Below are positions 7,544 to 16,771 of a stretch of 64,000 nt of DNA, piece after piece. The stretch covers positions 1 through 64,000 of the forward strand of contig JAKMFW010000083.1 of NCBI GenBank assembly GCA_022425325.1, in the 5' to 3' direction. The notes beneath the pieces were generated by a model. It worked only from the letters and a program-made list of their open reading frames with translations, did not search any database and was not told the DNA's origin. Within the stretch, counting starts at the first letter, position 1. Every line of letters starts with the position of its first letter. Made by a program: the position numbers and the translations under genes. Origin of the DNA: Acidimicrobiales bacterium (lineage in GTDB: Bacteria > Actinomycetota > Acidimicrobiia > Acidimicrobiales > Aldehydirespiratoraceae).

Positions 7544-10258
7544 GTGACCGACGATCTCGATCAACTCGACGCCGCCCTTCGACGCGACATCCGCCGGCTG
7601 GGCACACAGCTCGGCGACACCCTCGTGCGTCAAGTCGGGCCGGATCTGCTCGAGCAGGTCGAGCAGGTGCGCACGCTCGCCCGTGCGCTGCGCGAGGGCG
7701 ACGACTCCGTCGGAGAAGAGCTCACCGACCGACTCGGCAACACCGACGTCGTCCGAGCGATCGAGCTCGTGCGGGCCTTCACGACCTACTTTCATCTTGC
7801 GAACACGGCGGAGCAGGTCCACCGCATCGACGACCTCGCCGAGAATCGCACCACCCGGTCCAAGCGAATCGCCGAAACGGTCTCCCGTCTCGGCGAACTG
7901 GGTTTCACCCCGAACGACGTCGCCGCCGCCGTCAACAAGGTGCAGCTGTATCCCGTGTTCACCGCGCACCCGACCGAGGCCTCGCGTCGGTCGATCCTCG
8001 ACAAGCTCGCCGAGGTCGCCCTACTCATCGAACAGCGGATGACCGAGAACGACGAGCCTGTCGTCACTCGCATCGATCGCCGCATCGACGAACTCCTCGA
8101 CATGATCTGGCAGACCGACGAGCTTCGACGCGAGAAACCGGATCCCGTCGACGAGGCCCGATCCATCCTGTACTTCCTCGGCGAGATGCTGGAGGAGGGG
8201 GTGCCTGAACTCCTCGACGACATCGACGCAGCCCTTCGCTCCCTCGGTTTTCAGCTCGATGCCGGAGCCCAGCCGGTGCGCTTCGGGTCGTGGGTCGGCG
8301 GTGATCGCGACGGCAACCCCAACGTGAAACCGCAGACCACCTGCGAGGTGCTCGACTTCCAACGGGCCCGGGCGCTGCGGCTGCTGGTCGGAGAGATCGA
8401 GGAGCTGTCGGCCGAGCTCAGCATCGCCAGTGCGATTCGCCCGATCTCGCCCGAACTGCAAGCCCAACTCGAGGCCGACGACGAGAACTTCCCGAAGGTT
8501 CGGGCCAGATTCCGGGCGTTGAGTGCCGGCGAGCCCTACCGGCAACGCCTCGCCGTCATGCATCAGCGTCTGCTGGAGGCCGCCGAGACCCCGCCCGGGC
8601 CTCGGGCCTACAGCCGCCCGTCCGAGCTCACCGAGGATCTCGACGTGCTCGCTCGTTCGCTGGAGGCCGCCGGTGGCGCGCTGATCGCCAACGGACGCCT
8701 CGCCCGGGTGCGACGTCTCGTCGGGCTCGTCGGCTTCCATCTCGCCACGCTCGACATCCGTCAGCACGCCGCGAAACATCACGCCACACTTTCCGAGCTC
8801 TTCGAAGCGGTCGGCACGGACTACGCCGGGCTCGACAAGCCGGGTCGGGCGGCGCTGCTCGCCGACGAACTCGGCTCGCCCCGGCCGCTCGCCGCACCCC
8901 AGACGGGCGAGGCCGACGAGACCCGGGCATTGTTCCAGGTCCTGCGCGACCGCATGGACGAGCACGGCGACGACATCATCGAGAGCTACATCATCTCGAT
9001 GACCCAGGGCGTCGACGACATCCTCGCCCCGGCGGTTCTCGCCCGCGACGTCGGCTTGATCGATCTCTCCGCCGGGATCGCCCGACTCGGTTTCGTGCCC
9101 CTGTTCGAGACGATCGGCGATCTGCAGGCGATCGGGCCCGTCTTGCGCGAGCTGTTCGCCATCCCGTCGTATCGAGCCCTCGTCGAGCTGCGCGGCAATG
9201 TGCAAGAAGTGATGGTGGGCTACTCCGATTCCAACAAGGACGGCGGGATCACGACCTCACAGTGGGAGATTCACAAGGCCCTGCGCACGATCTCCGACGT
9301 CGCCGACGAGAGCGGGATCGAGATCACGGTCTTCCACGGTCGTGGTGGCACCGTCGGGCGAGGCGGGGGCCCGACCCACGCGGCGATTCTTTCCCAGCCC
9401 GCCGGCGCGATTCGCGGAGCCATGAAGACCACCGAGCAAGGCGAGGTCATCGCCGACAAGTTCGGCTTGCCGGAGATCGCCAACCGCAACCTCGATCTCG
9501 CCTTTTCTGCCGTCGTCGAGGCATCACTCGCTCATCGCAAGCCCCGGAATGCCCCAGAGGACGTGGCTGCGTGGAACAGCGTGATGGAAACCATGTCGAC
9601 GGCTGCCTTCGCCCGGTACCGGGCGTTCGTCGAGCAGGACGGACTGGTCGAGTACTTCAACACCGCCACCCCGGTCGAAGAACTCGGCGCGATGAACATC
9701 GGCTCGAGGCCGTCACGCCGCAAAGGCGGCGGCGATCTCTCCGATCTCCGTGCGATCCCCTGGGTGTTCGGCTGGACCCAGTCCCGCCAGATCATCCCTG
9801 GCTGGTTCGGTGTCGGTACCGCTCTCCATACGGCGGTCGAGGCCGGTCATGGCGACGTCCTCGCACAGATGTACGGCAACTGGCAGTTCTTCCGCACGTT
9901 CATCTCGAACGTCGAGATGACCCTCGCCAAGACCGACCTGGCGATCGCTCGACACTATGTCACCACCCTGGTCGACCCGGCGCTTCACCACATCCTCGAT
10001 GACGTCGCCGCCGAACACGCACTGACGCTCCAGCAGCTCAGCCTCATCACCGGCGGCGAACTGCTCGATGATCTCCCGATCCTGCGCCGCACCCTCAACG
10101 TGCGCGACATCTACCTGGACCCGATCAACATCCTTCAGGTCGACCTGCTCGCCCGCAGCCGAGCAGCCGATGTCGACCCGGCGCAGCAGGCCCGACTCCA
10201 ACGAGCGCTTCTGCTCACGATCAACGGCGTCGCCGCGGGACTGCGCAACACGGGCTGA
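7544..10258 (+). CDS. ppc: Phosphoenolpyruvate carboxylase
   Basis: A 904-residue protein of normal family length. The catalytic His motif TAHPTE is at residues 140-145; GSWVGGDRDGNPNV, the substrate loop GYSDSNKDGG, FHGRGGTVGRGGGP and GSRPSRR all follow in the expected order, and the protein ends INGVAAGLRNTG, the usual NTG C-terminus. It carboxylates PEP to oxaloacetate to refill the TCA cycle (EC 4.1.1.31). GTG start with a TAGGTT box 6 nt upstream. It is its own unit, followed by a hairpin and then a convergent crotonase gene. Confidence 0.97.
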   Translation: MTDDLDQLDAALRRDIRRLGTQLGDTLVRQVGPDLLEQVEQVRTLARALREGDDSVGEELTDRLGNTDVVRAIELVRAFTTYFHLANTAEQVHRIDDLAENRTTRSKRIAETVSRLGELGFTPNDVAAAVNKVQLYPVFTAHPTEASRRSILDKLAEVALLIEQRMTENDEPVVTRIDRRIDELLDMIWQTDELRREKPDPVDEARSILYFLGEMLEEGVPELLDDIDAALRSLGFQLDAGAQPVRFGSWVGGDRDGNPNVKPQTTCEVLDFQRARALRLLVGEIEELSAELSIASAIRPISPELQAQLEADDENFPKVRARFRALSAGEPYRQRLAVMHQRLLEAAETPPGPRAYSRPSELTEDLDVLARSLEAAGGALIANGRLARVRRLVGLVGFHLATLDIRQHAAKHHATLSELFEAVGTDYAGLDKPGRAALLADELGSPRPLAAPQTGEADETRALFQVLRDRMDEHGDDIIESYIISMTQGVDDILAPAVLARDVGLIDLSAGIARLGFVPLFETIGDLQAIGPVLRELFAIPSYRALVELRGNVQEVMVGYSDSNKDGGITTSQWEIHKALRTISDVADESGIEITVFHGRGGTVGRGGGPTHAAILSQPAGAIRGAMKTTEQGEVIADKFGLPEIANRNLDLAFSAVVEASLAHRKPRNAPEDVAAWNSVMETMSTAAFARYRAFVEQDGLVEYFNTATPVEELGAMNIGSRPSRRKGGGDLSDLRAIPWVFGWTQSRQIIPGWFGVGTALHTAVEAGHGDVLAQMYGNWQFFRTFISNVEMTLAKTDLAIARHYVTTLVDPALHHILDDVAAEHALTLQQLSLITGGELLDDLPILRRTLNVRDIYLDPINILQVDLLARSRAADVDPAQQARLQRALLLTINGVAAGLRNTG

Positions 10259-10260
10259 CC

Positions 10261-10278
10261 TCGGGCGCGGATGCCCGA
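10261..10278. terminator. Hairpin between convergent ppc and crotonase genes
   Basis: TCGGGC-GCGGAT-GCCCGA: a perfect 6-bp stem with a 6-nt loop in the 25-bp gap between the two convergent stops. No T-tract follows on either strand, so termination activity is uncertain. Confidence 0.4.
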
Positions 10279-10283
10279 CCTGG

Positions 10284-11084
10284 CTACTTCTTCTGGAAGT
10301 TCGGGGTGCGCTTCTCCGCAAAGGCCCGAGGACCTTCCTTCGCATCGTCGGACTGCATGACGGCGTTGGCATACGCGTCTTCGTGCGCCCACGCCTCAGC
10401 CTCGGTCATACCCGACGTCTCGTGCATGGTTCGCAGGACGGCCTCGACCGCAAGCGGGCCGTTCCCGGCGACGATCTCGGCGACCTCGAGTGCGTGTTCG
10501 AAGGCGGTGCCGTCCGGCACGACGCGACTGATGAGCCCCATCGCTTTCGCTTCGGCAGCGGTGATGTGCTTGCCGGTGAGGAGGATGTCGGCCGCTTCGG
10601 CATAACCGATCTGGCGCGGGAGACGAACAGGAGAGCCACCAGCCGGGTACAGCGACCAGCGCACCTCGGAAACGCCGAACTTCGCCGACTCAGCGGCGAT
10701 GCGGATATCGGTTCCCTGCAGGATCTCCGTACCGCCGGCGATCGCGACACCCTCGACAGCGGCGATGATCGGTTTCGTCGGCCGATACGTCTTGGTGAGA
10801 CCGTCGTAGATCCAGGCGGCGCCGTGCTCGGCCATCGCCCCCTTTACGTCCCAGTCGTCGTGCTCGTCGGCGTCGCCGGCAAGGCTGCGCAAGTCCATGC
10901 CGGCGCTGAAGTCACCGCCGGTACCCGTGAGCACGATGCAACGGATGTCGTCGTCGGCCGAGGCTTCTTTCCAGGCATCACGCATGCGACCGAACATCTG
11001 CAGCGTCATGGCGTTCTTGCGTTGCGGACGGTTCATGGTGGCGATCATCACGTGACCGCGCTTCTCGACGAGCAAGTCAGGCAT
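10284..11084 (-). CDS. Enoyl-CoA hydratase/isomerase family protein (second paralogue)
   Basis: A 266-residue crotonase-fold protein starting at the ATG of [10 protein letters not shown]. Oxyanion-hole segments [10 protein letters not shown] and [10 protein letters not shown] are present. The region [16 protein letters not shown] keeps acidic residues near the active site but differs from classic mitochondrial-type hydratase spacing. The start at 11084 is preferred over an upstream in-frame start (11120) because a TACCGT -10 box (11091-11096, minus) lies 6 nt before it. Monocistronic, convergent with ppc. Probably acyl-CoA degradation; substrate unknown. Confidence 0.88.
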   Translation of the reverse strand: MPDLLVEKRGHVMIATMNRPQRKNAMTLQMFGRMRDAWKEASADDDIRCIVLTGTGGDFSAGMDLRSLAGDADEHDDWDVKGAMAEHGAAWIYDGLTKTYRPTKPIIAAVEGVAIAGGTEILQGTDIRIAAESAKFGVSEVRWSLYPAGGSPVRLPRQIGYAEAADILLTGKHITAAEAKAMGLISRVVPDGTAFEHALEVAEIVAGNGPLAVEAVLRTMHETSGMTEAEAWAHEDAYANAVMQSDDAKEGPRAFAEKRTPNFQKK

Positions 11085-11090
11085 ACCTGG

Positions 11091-11096
11091 ACGGTA
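11091..11096 (-). promoter_or_regulatory. Leaderless -10 box of the second crotonase gene
   Basis: TACCGT on the minus strand, 6 nt before the ATG at 11084. It is the same hexamer as before the first crotonase and the thioesterase genes. Confidence 0.5.
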
Positions 11097-11162
11097 GAAC
11101 GATCCGACCCCCTGGACCAAACGGCTCCGTACGGCGGCTACGGCGCCGGATACTCGACGGAC

Positions 11163-11546
11163 TCACTCGCCCCCGGGTGCCGTGCCGGCCGTCCGCACTG
11201 CGTGGATGAACCCGGCGATTGCGCCGACTGCCGCAACGGCGACGTGTTCGACGAGGACAGCCACGGTTCCCTGCGTTGCCCAGAGTGTCGGGCCGTCGAG
11301 ATCGCCCTTCACCCCGAGAATGATCGCCGTCGCCGTGGCCAGCACAAATCCGCCGAGCGCGGCATTCACCGATCGGCGCTGGGTCAGACCGGCGCCGACC
11401 GACCCATCGATCGCGGGCCAGGCTGACGCCACGATCAGCGGGACGACGTGATAGGTGGTGGTCGGTGTGCGGGCTGCCAGGAGGGCCCACACCACGGCGG
11501 CCAGGAGGGTCACCGCCAGCCCGGCCAGCCGGAGCACCTCACGCAC
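11163..11546 (-). CDS. Small four-helix membrane protein of unknown function
   Basis: A 127-residue protein with four probable membrane segments: LAGLAVTLLAAVVWALLAA near the N-terminus, VVPLIVASAWPAI, ALGGFVLATATAIILGV, and VLVEHVAVAAVGAIAGFI near the C-terminus. No family recognised. The GTG at 11546 is chosen because it overlaps the end of the FAD reductase gene by only 8 nt and begins right before the first hydrophobic helix; a longer upstream in-frame reading is just the complement of coding sequence. Last gene of the trp-FAD reductase transcript on the minus strand. Function unknown; it could be a membrane partner of the reductase. Confidence 0.6.
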   Translation of the reverse strand: MREVLRLAGLAVTLLAAVVWALLAARTPTTTYHVVPLIVASAWPAIDGSVGAGLTQRRSVNAALGGFVLATATAIILGVKGDLDGPTLWATQGTVAVLVEHVAVAAVGAIAGFIHAVRTAGTAPGGE

Positions 11547-12894
11547 GCGCCGGCCTCCATGTTCGTCCCTCCACCTCACCGAAGAGTTGCCCTGCGGTCT
11601 TCTGCAGCCCGTAGGACCAGGTGGGATAGGCGTGGACAGTCTGGGCGAGGCGACCGGCGAATGCTCGGGTGCGCATCGCAAACGCGACCTCGTGGATCAT
11701 CTCACCAGCCCGCTCGGCGACGATGGTTGCGCCGATCACGTTGCCGCCGGCCAGATGCCGGGTGATGCGCTTCGGACCGGTGATCAACTTGATGAAGCCG
11801 TCCTCTCGACCGTCGGTCACGGCGCGATCCATCTCGCTCATCGGCAGCTCACAGACCCGTCCGCCTCGAGCGCTCGCCTCGGCCTCGGTGACACCCACCC
11901 GGGCCACCTCGGGACTCGTGAAGGTGACCCACGGCGTGTGATGGGTGCGGTAGCGGCCTCGATAGCCCTTCTTGAGTGCGTTGCCGGCAGCGATACGGCC
12001 CATCTCATCGGCCGCATGGGTGAACGGCAGCTTTCCGGTCACGTCGCCGACGGCATACACGCCCGGAATGGCGGTGCGAAGCCGGTCGTCCGTCTCGACG
12101 TGACCGTCGGCGTCAAACGACGCTCCGAGCTGTTCGAGACCGAGGCCCTCGGTATTCGGGGCGCGGCCGGCGGCGACCAGTACCTCGTCGACCTTGATGG
12201 TGCGGCCGGCCAGGCGGAGTTCGACCCCGACGGACGATCGACCGACCGATTCGATTCCGGTACCCGTGATCACCGTGACACCGCGTGCCGCGAGCGAGGC
12301 CTCGACGATCGCCGACGCCTCGGCTTCCTCCTGCGGCAGGAGCCGTTCAGCACCCTCGACGAGCACGACCTCGCTGCCGAGCATGGCGAACGCCTCAGCC
12401 ATCTCACAGCCGATCGTCCCGCCCCCGATGACCCCCAGGCGACGAGGCCTATGGACCAGCGAAAAAATGGTCTCGTTGGTGTGATGGGGTGTCGTCGCAA
12501 GGCCTGGGATCGGCGGGATGGAGGGGAGCCCACCGGTTGCGACGATGATCCGAGGTGCGGTGATGCGGCGCTCACCGACTGCCACCGTGTCGTGGGTGAC
12601 GAGCCGGGCCCGATCCTTGATGAACGACGCGCCGTGCTCCATCAGAACGTCGGCGCTCTCGGTGGCTGCGATGCGTTCGATCGTGGCGCGAACACGAGCC
12701 ATGGCCTCGCCGAAGGAAGCGCCGTTGCGTGCAGCCGAGAGCATCGTCTTGGAAGGCACACAGCCGGTGAACGTGCAGTCGCCCCCAGGAGGGCCGTCAT
12801 TGATCATGAGCACGTCGGCCTTCGACCAGAGCGCGGCGCGCAGCGCGCCGAGGCCACCGGCACCACCACCGATGATGATCAGATCGTGATCCAT
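11539..12894 (-). CDS. FAD-dependent pyridine nucleotide-disulfide oxidoreductase (LpdA/MerA-like)
   Basis: A 451-residue flavoprotein disulfide reductase. FAD-binding GGGAGGLGAL is at residues 9-18, the redox pair is in GGDCTFTGCVPSK (Cys40 and Cys45), an NAD(P)-binding GGGTIGCEMAE lies mid-protein, and the C-terminal dimer domain contains HAYPTWSYG. The usual dyad is H-x-x-P-T-x-x-E; the His is kept but the Glu is replaced by Tyr, so it is unlikely to be a standard dihydrolipoamide dehydrogenase and may be a quinone or other NAD(P)H-dependent reductase. A GGAGG sequence lies about 11 nt before the ATG. It follows trpA by 60 nt on the same strand. Confidence 0.88.
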   Translation of the reverse strand: MDHDLIIIGGGAGGLGALRAALWSKADVLMINDGPPGGDCTFTGCVPSKTMLSAARNGASFGEAMARVRATIERIAATESADVLMEHGASFIKDRARLVTHDTVAVGERRITAPRIIVATGGLPSIPPIPGLATTPHHTNETIFSLVHRPRRLGVIGGGTIGCEMAEAFAMLGSEVVLVEGAERLLPQEEAEASAIVEASLAARGVTVITGTGIESVGRSSVGVELRLAGRTIKVDEVLVAAGRAPNTEGLGLEQLGASFDADGHVETDDRLRTAIPGVYAVGDVTGKLPFTHAADEMGRIAAGNALKKGYRGRYRTHHTPWVTFTSPEVARVGVTEAEASARGGRVCELPMSEMDRAVTDGREDGFIKLITGPKRITRHLAGGNVIGATIVAERAGEMIHEVAFAMRTRAFAGRLAQTVHAYPTWSYGLQKTAGQLFGEVEGRTWRPARA

Positions 12895-12954
12895 GGGCTG
12901 GACACCTCCCCCGCTCCGTCGCGACCGTCGGCGCCGACGGACCCGCAGACCAGC

Positions 12955-13734
12955 TCAGGCCTCGTCGAGTGCAGCCCGGAATTCGCCGACGAGGGCCGCG
13001 ACCCCTTCGGGCCCAGCGTGGTCGAGCATGCGCTGCACGACCGCCGAACCGACGACAACGCCGTCGGACACCTGCGAGACCTCAACCGCCTGCTCGGGCG
13101 TGCCGACACCGACGCCGACGAGCACCGGCTTGTCGGTGACGCCCTTCAGACGCCCGGCGATCTCGACCGCCGATGCCGCAAGGGCGGAACGAACTCCGGT
13201 GATACCGAGCAGACCGACGCCGTAGACGAAGCCTCGCGCCCGCTCGACAATCAGGGGCAGCCGTTCGTCAGGCGCAGTCGGCGCCGCCAGCATGACGGTC
13301 TCGACACCGGCCTCATCGGCCGCTGACGCCCATTCCCCCACTTCCTCGAGGGGGACGTCGGGCAGGATGCACCCGGACACCCCGGCCGCGGCAAGCGAGT
13401 TCGCGAACCGCTCAAAACCCATGTGGTAGGCGATGTTGCCGTAGGTCATCACGGCGGTCGGCACACCGATGTCGGCGTGACGCAGGTCGTCGAGGATGGT
13501 CTGCGGCGTGACCCCGGCCTCGAGTGCCCGATCATTGGCTTCCTGGATGGTCGGACCGTCCATGACCGGGTCCGAGAAGGGCATGCCGATCTCGATCACA
13601 TCGGCACCTGCGGCGGCAACGGCACGCACCGTGTCGAGCCAGTCGTCGCCGAGTCCACCCGTGATGTAGGGAACCAGGCACTTGCCACCCGCATCGATAC
13701 GAGCACGCAGGGCCGTTTCCACGGCGCCGGTCAT
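12955..13734 (-). CDS. trpA: Tryptophan synthase alpha chain
   Basis: A 259-residue TIM-barrel protein. The catalytic Glu and Asp are in [16 protein letters not shown] (Glu48, Asp59). It cleaves indole-3-glycerol phosphate and passes indole to the beta subunit through the TrpAB tunnel (EC 4.2.1.20). Its ATG overlaps the TGA of trpB by 4 nt (ATGA), which favours equal synthesis of the two subunits. Last trp gene of the ABM-trpC-trpF-trpB-trpA cluster. Confidence 0.97.
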   Translation of the reverse strand: MTGAVETALRARIDAGGKCLVPYITGGLGDDWLDTVRAVAAAGADVIEIGMPFSDPVMDGPTIQEANDRALEAGVTPQTILDDLRHADIGVPTAVMTYGNIAYHMGFERFANSLAAAGVSGCILPDVPLEEVGEWASAADEAGVETVMLAAPTAPDERLPLIVERARGFVYGVGLLGITGVRSALAASAVEIAGRLKGVTDKPVLVGVGVGTPEQAVEVSQVSDGVVVGSAVVQRMLDHAGPEGVAALVGEFRAALDEA

Positions 13735-14891
13735 GATCCGAGAACGTCCATCATCTGGTTGACGTCCTTGTCGCCGCGACCGCTCATGTTGACCAGGATG
13801 GTCTTGCCGGCGACCTCGTCACGCATCTTGGCGATCCAGGCGAGCGCATGGGCGGATTCGAGAGCGGGAATGATGCCCTCGGTGCGGGAGCACAGCTGGA
13901 ACGCCTCCACGACCTCGGCATCGGTGACAGGTTCGTATCGGGCGCGGCCGCTGGCGGCGAGGTGCGCGTGCTCGGGACCGATGCCCGGGTAGTCGAGCCC
14001 GGCCGAGATCGATTCGGCTTCGAGCACCTGTCCCCACTCGTCCTGCATGAGGTAACTCTTCGAGCCGTGCACGATGCCGGGAACGGCTCGGCCGACCGCA
14101 GCACCACCGGCCGGCTCGGCACCGATCAGCTGAGCGTCGGTGTCGGCAAACCCGGCGAAGATGCCCGCGGCGTTGGAGCCGCCACCGACGCAGGCGACGA
14201 CATAGTCGGGCACGCCGCCGTCGAGGAGCTCGGCGCACTGCTCGCGGGACTCGTCACCGATGACACGGTGGAACTCGCGGACCATCCACGGGTACGGGTG
14301 CGGCCCCATGACCGAGCCAAGGCAGTAGTGGGTGTCCTCGACCGCAGACACCCAGTAGCGCATTGCCTCGTTGACGGCGTCCTTGAGCGTCTGGCTGCCC
14401 GTCTCGGCGGCCCGAACCTCGGCGCCGAGCAGCTGCATCCGAAAGACGTTGAGCTTCTGGCGCTCGATGTCGACGGTGCCCATGTAGACGACACACTCCA
14501 TGCCGAACAGGGCGGCGGCCGTCGCGCTGGCGACACCGTGCTGACCGGCGCCGGTCTCGGCGACGATGCGGGTCTTGCCCATGCGCTTGGCGAGCAGGGC
14601 CTGGCCGAGCACACTGTTGATCTTGTGGCTGCCGGTGTGGTTGAGGTCCTCTCGCTTGAAGAGGATACGGCAGCCGAGTTCTTCGCCGAGACGATGACAT
14701 TCCGTCAGCGGCGACGGACGGCCCGCATAGGTGCGCAGCAGATGATCGAGTTCATTGCGGAAGGCGGGATCACCCCAGGCATCGCGGAAGGCCCGGTCGA
14801 GTTCCTGACACGCAGGAACCAGGGTCTCCGGGACGTACATGCCGCCGAAGTCGCCGAAGCGACCCGACTCGGTGGGTTCGGCCATGGTCAT
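13731..14891 (-). CDS. trpB: Tryptophan synthase beta chain
   Basis: A 386-residue PLP enzyme. The PLP lysine is in NHTGSHKIN (Lys90), followed by [10 protein letters not shown] and the phosphate-binding CVGGGSNA. It condenses indole with L-serine to make tryptophan. The start ATG at 14891 overlaps the trpF stop (ATGA), supporting it over the second Met two codons later. The 3' end overlaps trpA by 4 nt. Confidence 0.97.
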   Translation of the reverse strand: MTMAEPTESGRFGDFGGMYVPETLVPACQELDRAFRDAWGDPAFRNELDHLLRTYAGRPSPLTECHRLGEELGCRILFKREDLNHTGSHKINSVLGQALLAKRMGKTRIVAETGAGQHGVASATAAALFGMECVVYMGTVDIERQKLNVFRMQLLGAEVRAAETGSQTLKDAVNEAMRYWVSAVEDTHYCLGSVMGPHPYPWMVREFHRVIGDESREQCAELLDGGVPDYVVACVGGGSNAAGIFAGFADTDAQLIGAEPAGGAAVGRAVPGIVHGSKSYLMQDEWGQVLEAESISAGLDYPGIGPEHAHLAASGRARYEPVTDAEVVEAFQLCSRTEGIIPALESAHALAWIAKMRDEVAGKTILVNMSGRGDKDVNQMMDVLGS

Positions 14892-15571
14892 GACAAAAAA
14901 TCCTCTTCCCAGTTGTATGGAATATCGTCGGTTTGCACGCTCGACGCATCGTCGGGCAGTTCTGTGGCTGCGGCGCGAGCGTTGGCGATGAACTCGCGGA
15001 GCTTGACCGGGTCCTTGCGGCCCGGTGCAGACTCGACGCCTGTGGCGACATCAACGCCCCATGGGCGGACCCGGGTGATGGCATCAGCGACATTGCCCGG
15101 ATGCAGTCCTCCGGCGAGCAGCACTCGGTGTCCAGCCGACGGCGCACCTTCGGCAAGCGACCAGTCGAAGACCTCGCCGCTGCCCGGTTCGGCGCCGTCG
15201 ATCATGATGGCGTCGGCGCCGAAATCGGCGACCCGCGAGAGGGCGGGGTGGCCGGCGGCGAACGCCTTGATCACGACGGGAATTCGGGACCGGACTCGAC
15301 GGGCATCCTCGGCGGATTCGTCGCCGTGGAGTTGGGCGGCGCGCAGGCCCGCACGCTGGACGATCTCGACCACCCGCTCGGGCAGTTCGTTGCGAAAGAT
15401 CCCGACGGTCATCGTTTCGGGCGGGAGGCGGCGAACGATGTCACGAGCCCGGTCGACGGCAATCTGGCGCTTCGACCCAGGGACAAAGTTCAGCCCGATC
15501 GCGTCGGCTCCCATTCCAACGGCGAGGAGGCCGTCCTCCTCGCTCGTGACGCCGCAGATTTTCACGAACAC
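14888..15571 (-). CDS. trpF: Phosphoribosylanthranilate isomerase
   Basis: A 227-residue TIM barrel beginning with the diagnostic VFVKICGVT. The GTG at 15571 is chosen because family members start right before the FVKICG strand; the frame is open further upstream but that extension is not conserved-looking. The catalytic Cys is in KICG and the general-acid Asp in [15 protein letters not shown] and LLAGGL are also visible. It performs the Amadori rearrangement of PRA to CdRP. It lies 46 nt after trpC and overlaps trpB by 4 nt. Confidence 0.95.
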   Translation of the reverse strand: MFVKICGVTSEEDGLLAVGMGADAIGLNFVPGSKRQIAVDRARDIVRRLPPETMTVGIFRNELPERVVEIVQRAGLRAAQLHGDESAEDARRVRSRIPVVIKAFAAGHPALSRVADFGADAIMIDGAEPGSGEVFDWSLAEGAPSAGHRVLLAGGLHPGNVADAITRVRPWGVDVATGVESAPGRKDPVKLREFIANARAAATELPDDASSVQTDDIPYNWEEDFLS

Positions 15572-15617
15572 CCTGTGGAAACTACTCGCCCGCTCGGGTG
15601 GAGCGCCCACCTTTGCG

Positions 15618-16400
15618 TCAGGCGAGTCCGCGAAGGCGACGGATCTCCTCCGCCGGGTCACCCGAGGTCACGAGGGTTTCGCCGACGAGAAGTGCGTGAT
15701 AGCCGGCCTCAGCAAGCGCTGCGGCATCGCTGCGATCCCGCACGCCGGACTCTGCGACGCGCACCACGCCTGCCGGCATCTGTGGGGCCATGCGGATCGC
15801 TCGCTCCTGGTCGACTTCGAAGGTCACCAGGTCGCGCTGGTTCACACCGACGAGATCGCCCCCGACCACGAGGGCTCGTTCCAACTCGTGCTCGTCGTGA
15901 ATCTCGATCAAGGCATCGAGACCCACCTGTTTGGCGAGCGCATGGAAGTCGCTCAACTCTGCATCGTCGAGGGCGGCAGCGATCAGCAGGACACAGTCGG
16001 CGCCCATGAGCCGGGCATCGACCACATCGCGGGGGTCGACCGTGAAGTCCTTTCTGATGACCGGCAGCGAGACCGCTGCACGGGCCGCCTGGAGATCCTC
16101 CACCGACCCACCGAACCAGTCGACATCGGTGAGAACCGACAGACACGATGCTCCACCCGCGTCATAGGTGCGGGCGAGTGCAGCGGCGTCGAGGTCGGCG
16201 AAGAGATCGCCCTTGCTCGGCGAGCGTCGCTTGACTTCGCTGACCACGGCGATCGGATCCGTTCCGGCCAATGCAGCGCGGAAACCCCGCGTCGGAGGCA
16301 GGGCTGCGCACTGCTCGACGAGCGCGTCGATCGATCGGGTGTCCGCAGCCGCCGACGCCCGGTGTGCCTCGAGGATCCGGTCGAGATAGGTCTCGGGCAG
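15618..16400 (-). CDS. trpC: Indole-3-glycerol phosphate synthase, probable CTG start
   Basis: Reading back from the clear core (VVSEVKRRSPSKG, IRKDFTVDP, VGVNQRDL, VAESGV) the frame stays open and encodes the conserved N-terminal helix: YLDRILEAHRAS, then PTRGFRAAL. The first in-frame ATG, GTG or TTG is at 16271, which would delete about 43 residues including the substrate-closing N-terminal helix. Upstream to the in-frame TGA there is no ATG, GTG or TTG. The best start is CTG at 16400, giving LPETYLDRI..., 260 residues, normal family length. AAGGG lies 9 nt before it and the preceding gene ends 2 nt before it. The enzyme closes CdRP to indole-3-glycerol phosphate (EC 4.1.1.48). Confidence 0.9.
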   Translation of the reverse strand: MPETYLDRILEAHRASAAADTRSIDALVEQCAALPPTRGFRAALAGTDPIAVVSEVKRRSPSKGDLFADLDAAALARTYDAGGASCLSVLTDVDWFGGSVEDLQAARAAVSLPVIRKDFTVDPRDVVDARLMGADCVLLIAAALDDAELSDFHALAKQVGLDALIEIHDEHELERALVVGGDLVGVNQRDLVTFEVDQERAIRMAPQMPAGVVRVAESGVRDRSDAAALAEAGYHALLVGETLVTSGDPAEEIRRLRGLA

Positions 16401-16402
16401 GG

Positions 16403-16711
16403 CTACAGGCCCTTGCCGGCAGCCGGCGTGAGCATGACGAGCTCTGGCGCGCCGGCCATGACGCCACCGAGGGCGCCCATCAGTGCCTTCATGGCATCGG
16501 AACCGCTGTGCACGGCGAGAGCATCACCGTCGGCGTACAGCTCATAGATGTACGCCGTGTTCTCGTCGTCGTTCTGACCCCAGTTGAGGATGTAGATCTC
16601 GGTACCCGCCTCGGACTCGACGGCCTCGAGCATGGCGCCGAACGCGTCGAGGAAGGTGTCCTTGGCGTCGGGCTTGATGGGGAGCTTGGCGAGAACAGCG
16701 GTCTTTGACAT
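16403..16711 (-). CDS. Antibiotic biosynthesis monooxygenase (ABM) domain protein
   Basis: A 102-residue protein with the ABM ferredoxin-like fold pattern: AVLAKLPIKPDAKDTF at the start, then EIYILNWGQND and IYELYADGDALAVHSGS. ABM proteins include quinol monooxygenases (YgiN type) and heme-degrading enzymes; no specific substrate is visible. The ATG at 16711 is supported by a TAGCAT -10 box 7 nt upstream, making this the first gene of a leaderless transcript. trpC begins 2 nt after its stop, so this protein is probably co-expressed with tryptophan biosynthesis; the reason is unknown. Confidence 0.8.
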   Translation of the reverse strand: MSKTAVLAKLPIKPDAKDTFLDAFGAMLEAVESEAGTEIYILNWGQNDDENTAYIYELYADGDALAVHSGSDAMKALMGALGGVMAGAPELVMLTPAAGKGL

Positions 16712-16718
16712 GGCCTGC

Positions 16719-16724
16719 ATGCTA
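16719..16724 (-). promoter_or_regulatory. Leaderless promoter of the ABM-trpCFBA operon
   Basis: TAGCAT on the minus strand, 7 nt before the ATG at 16711. With transcription starting at the first codon there is no room for a leader-peptide attenuator, T-box or other leader RNA ahead of the operon. Confidence 0.5.
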
Positions 16725-16771
16725 CGCCGCACACTGCGCAGGAACGAACCCTGCTCGTGGGGCCGGGGCGA

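Noticed and set aside
13848-16547. A very long plus-strand open frame (about 900 codons) across trpA-trpC
   Set aside because: It lies opposite well-identified trp genes, has low-complexity, non-family-like sequence and arises from GC-rich codon bias. Similar long antisense frames opposite ppc, purF, trpE, hisD and dnaE were rejected for the same reason.
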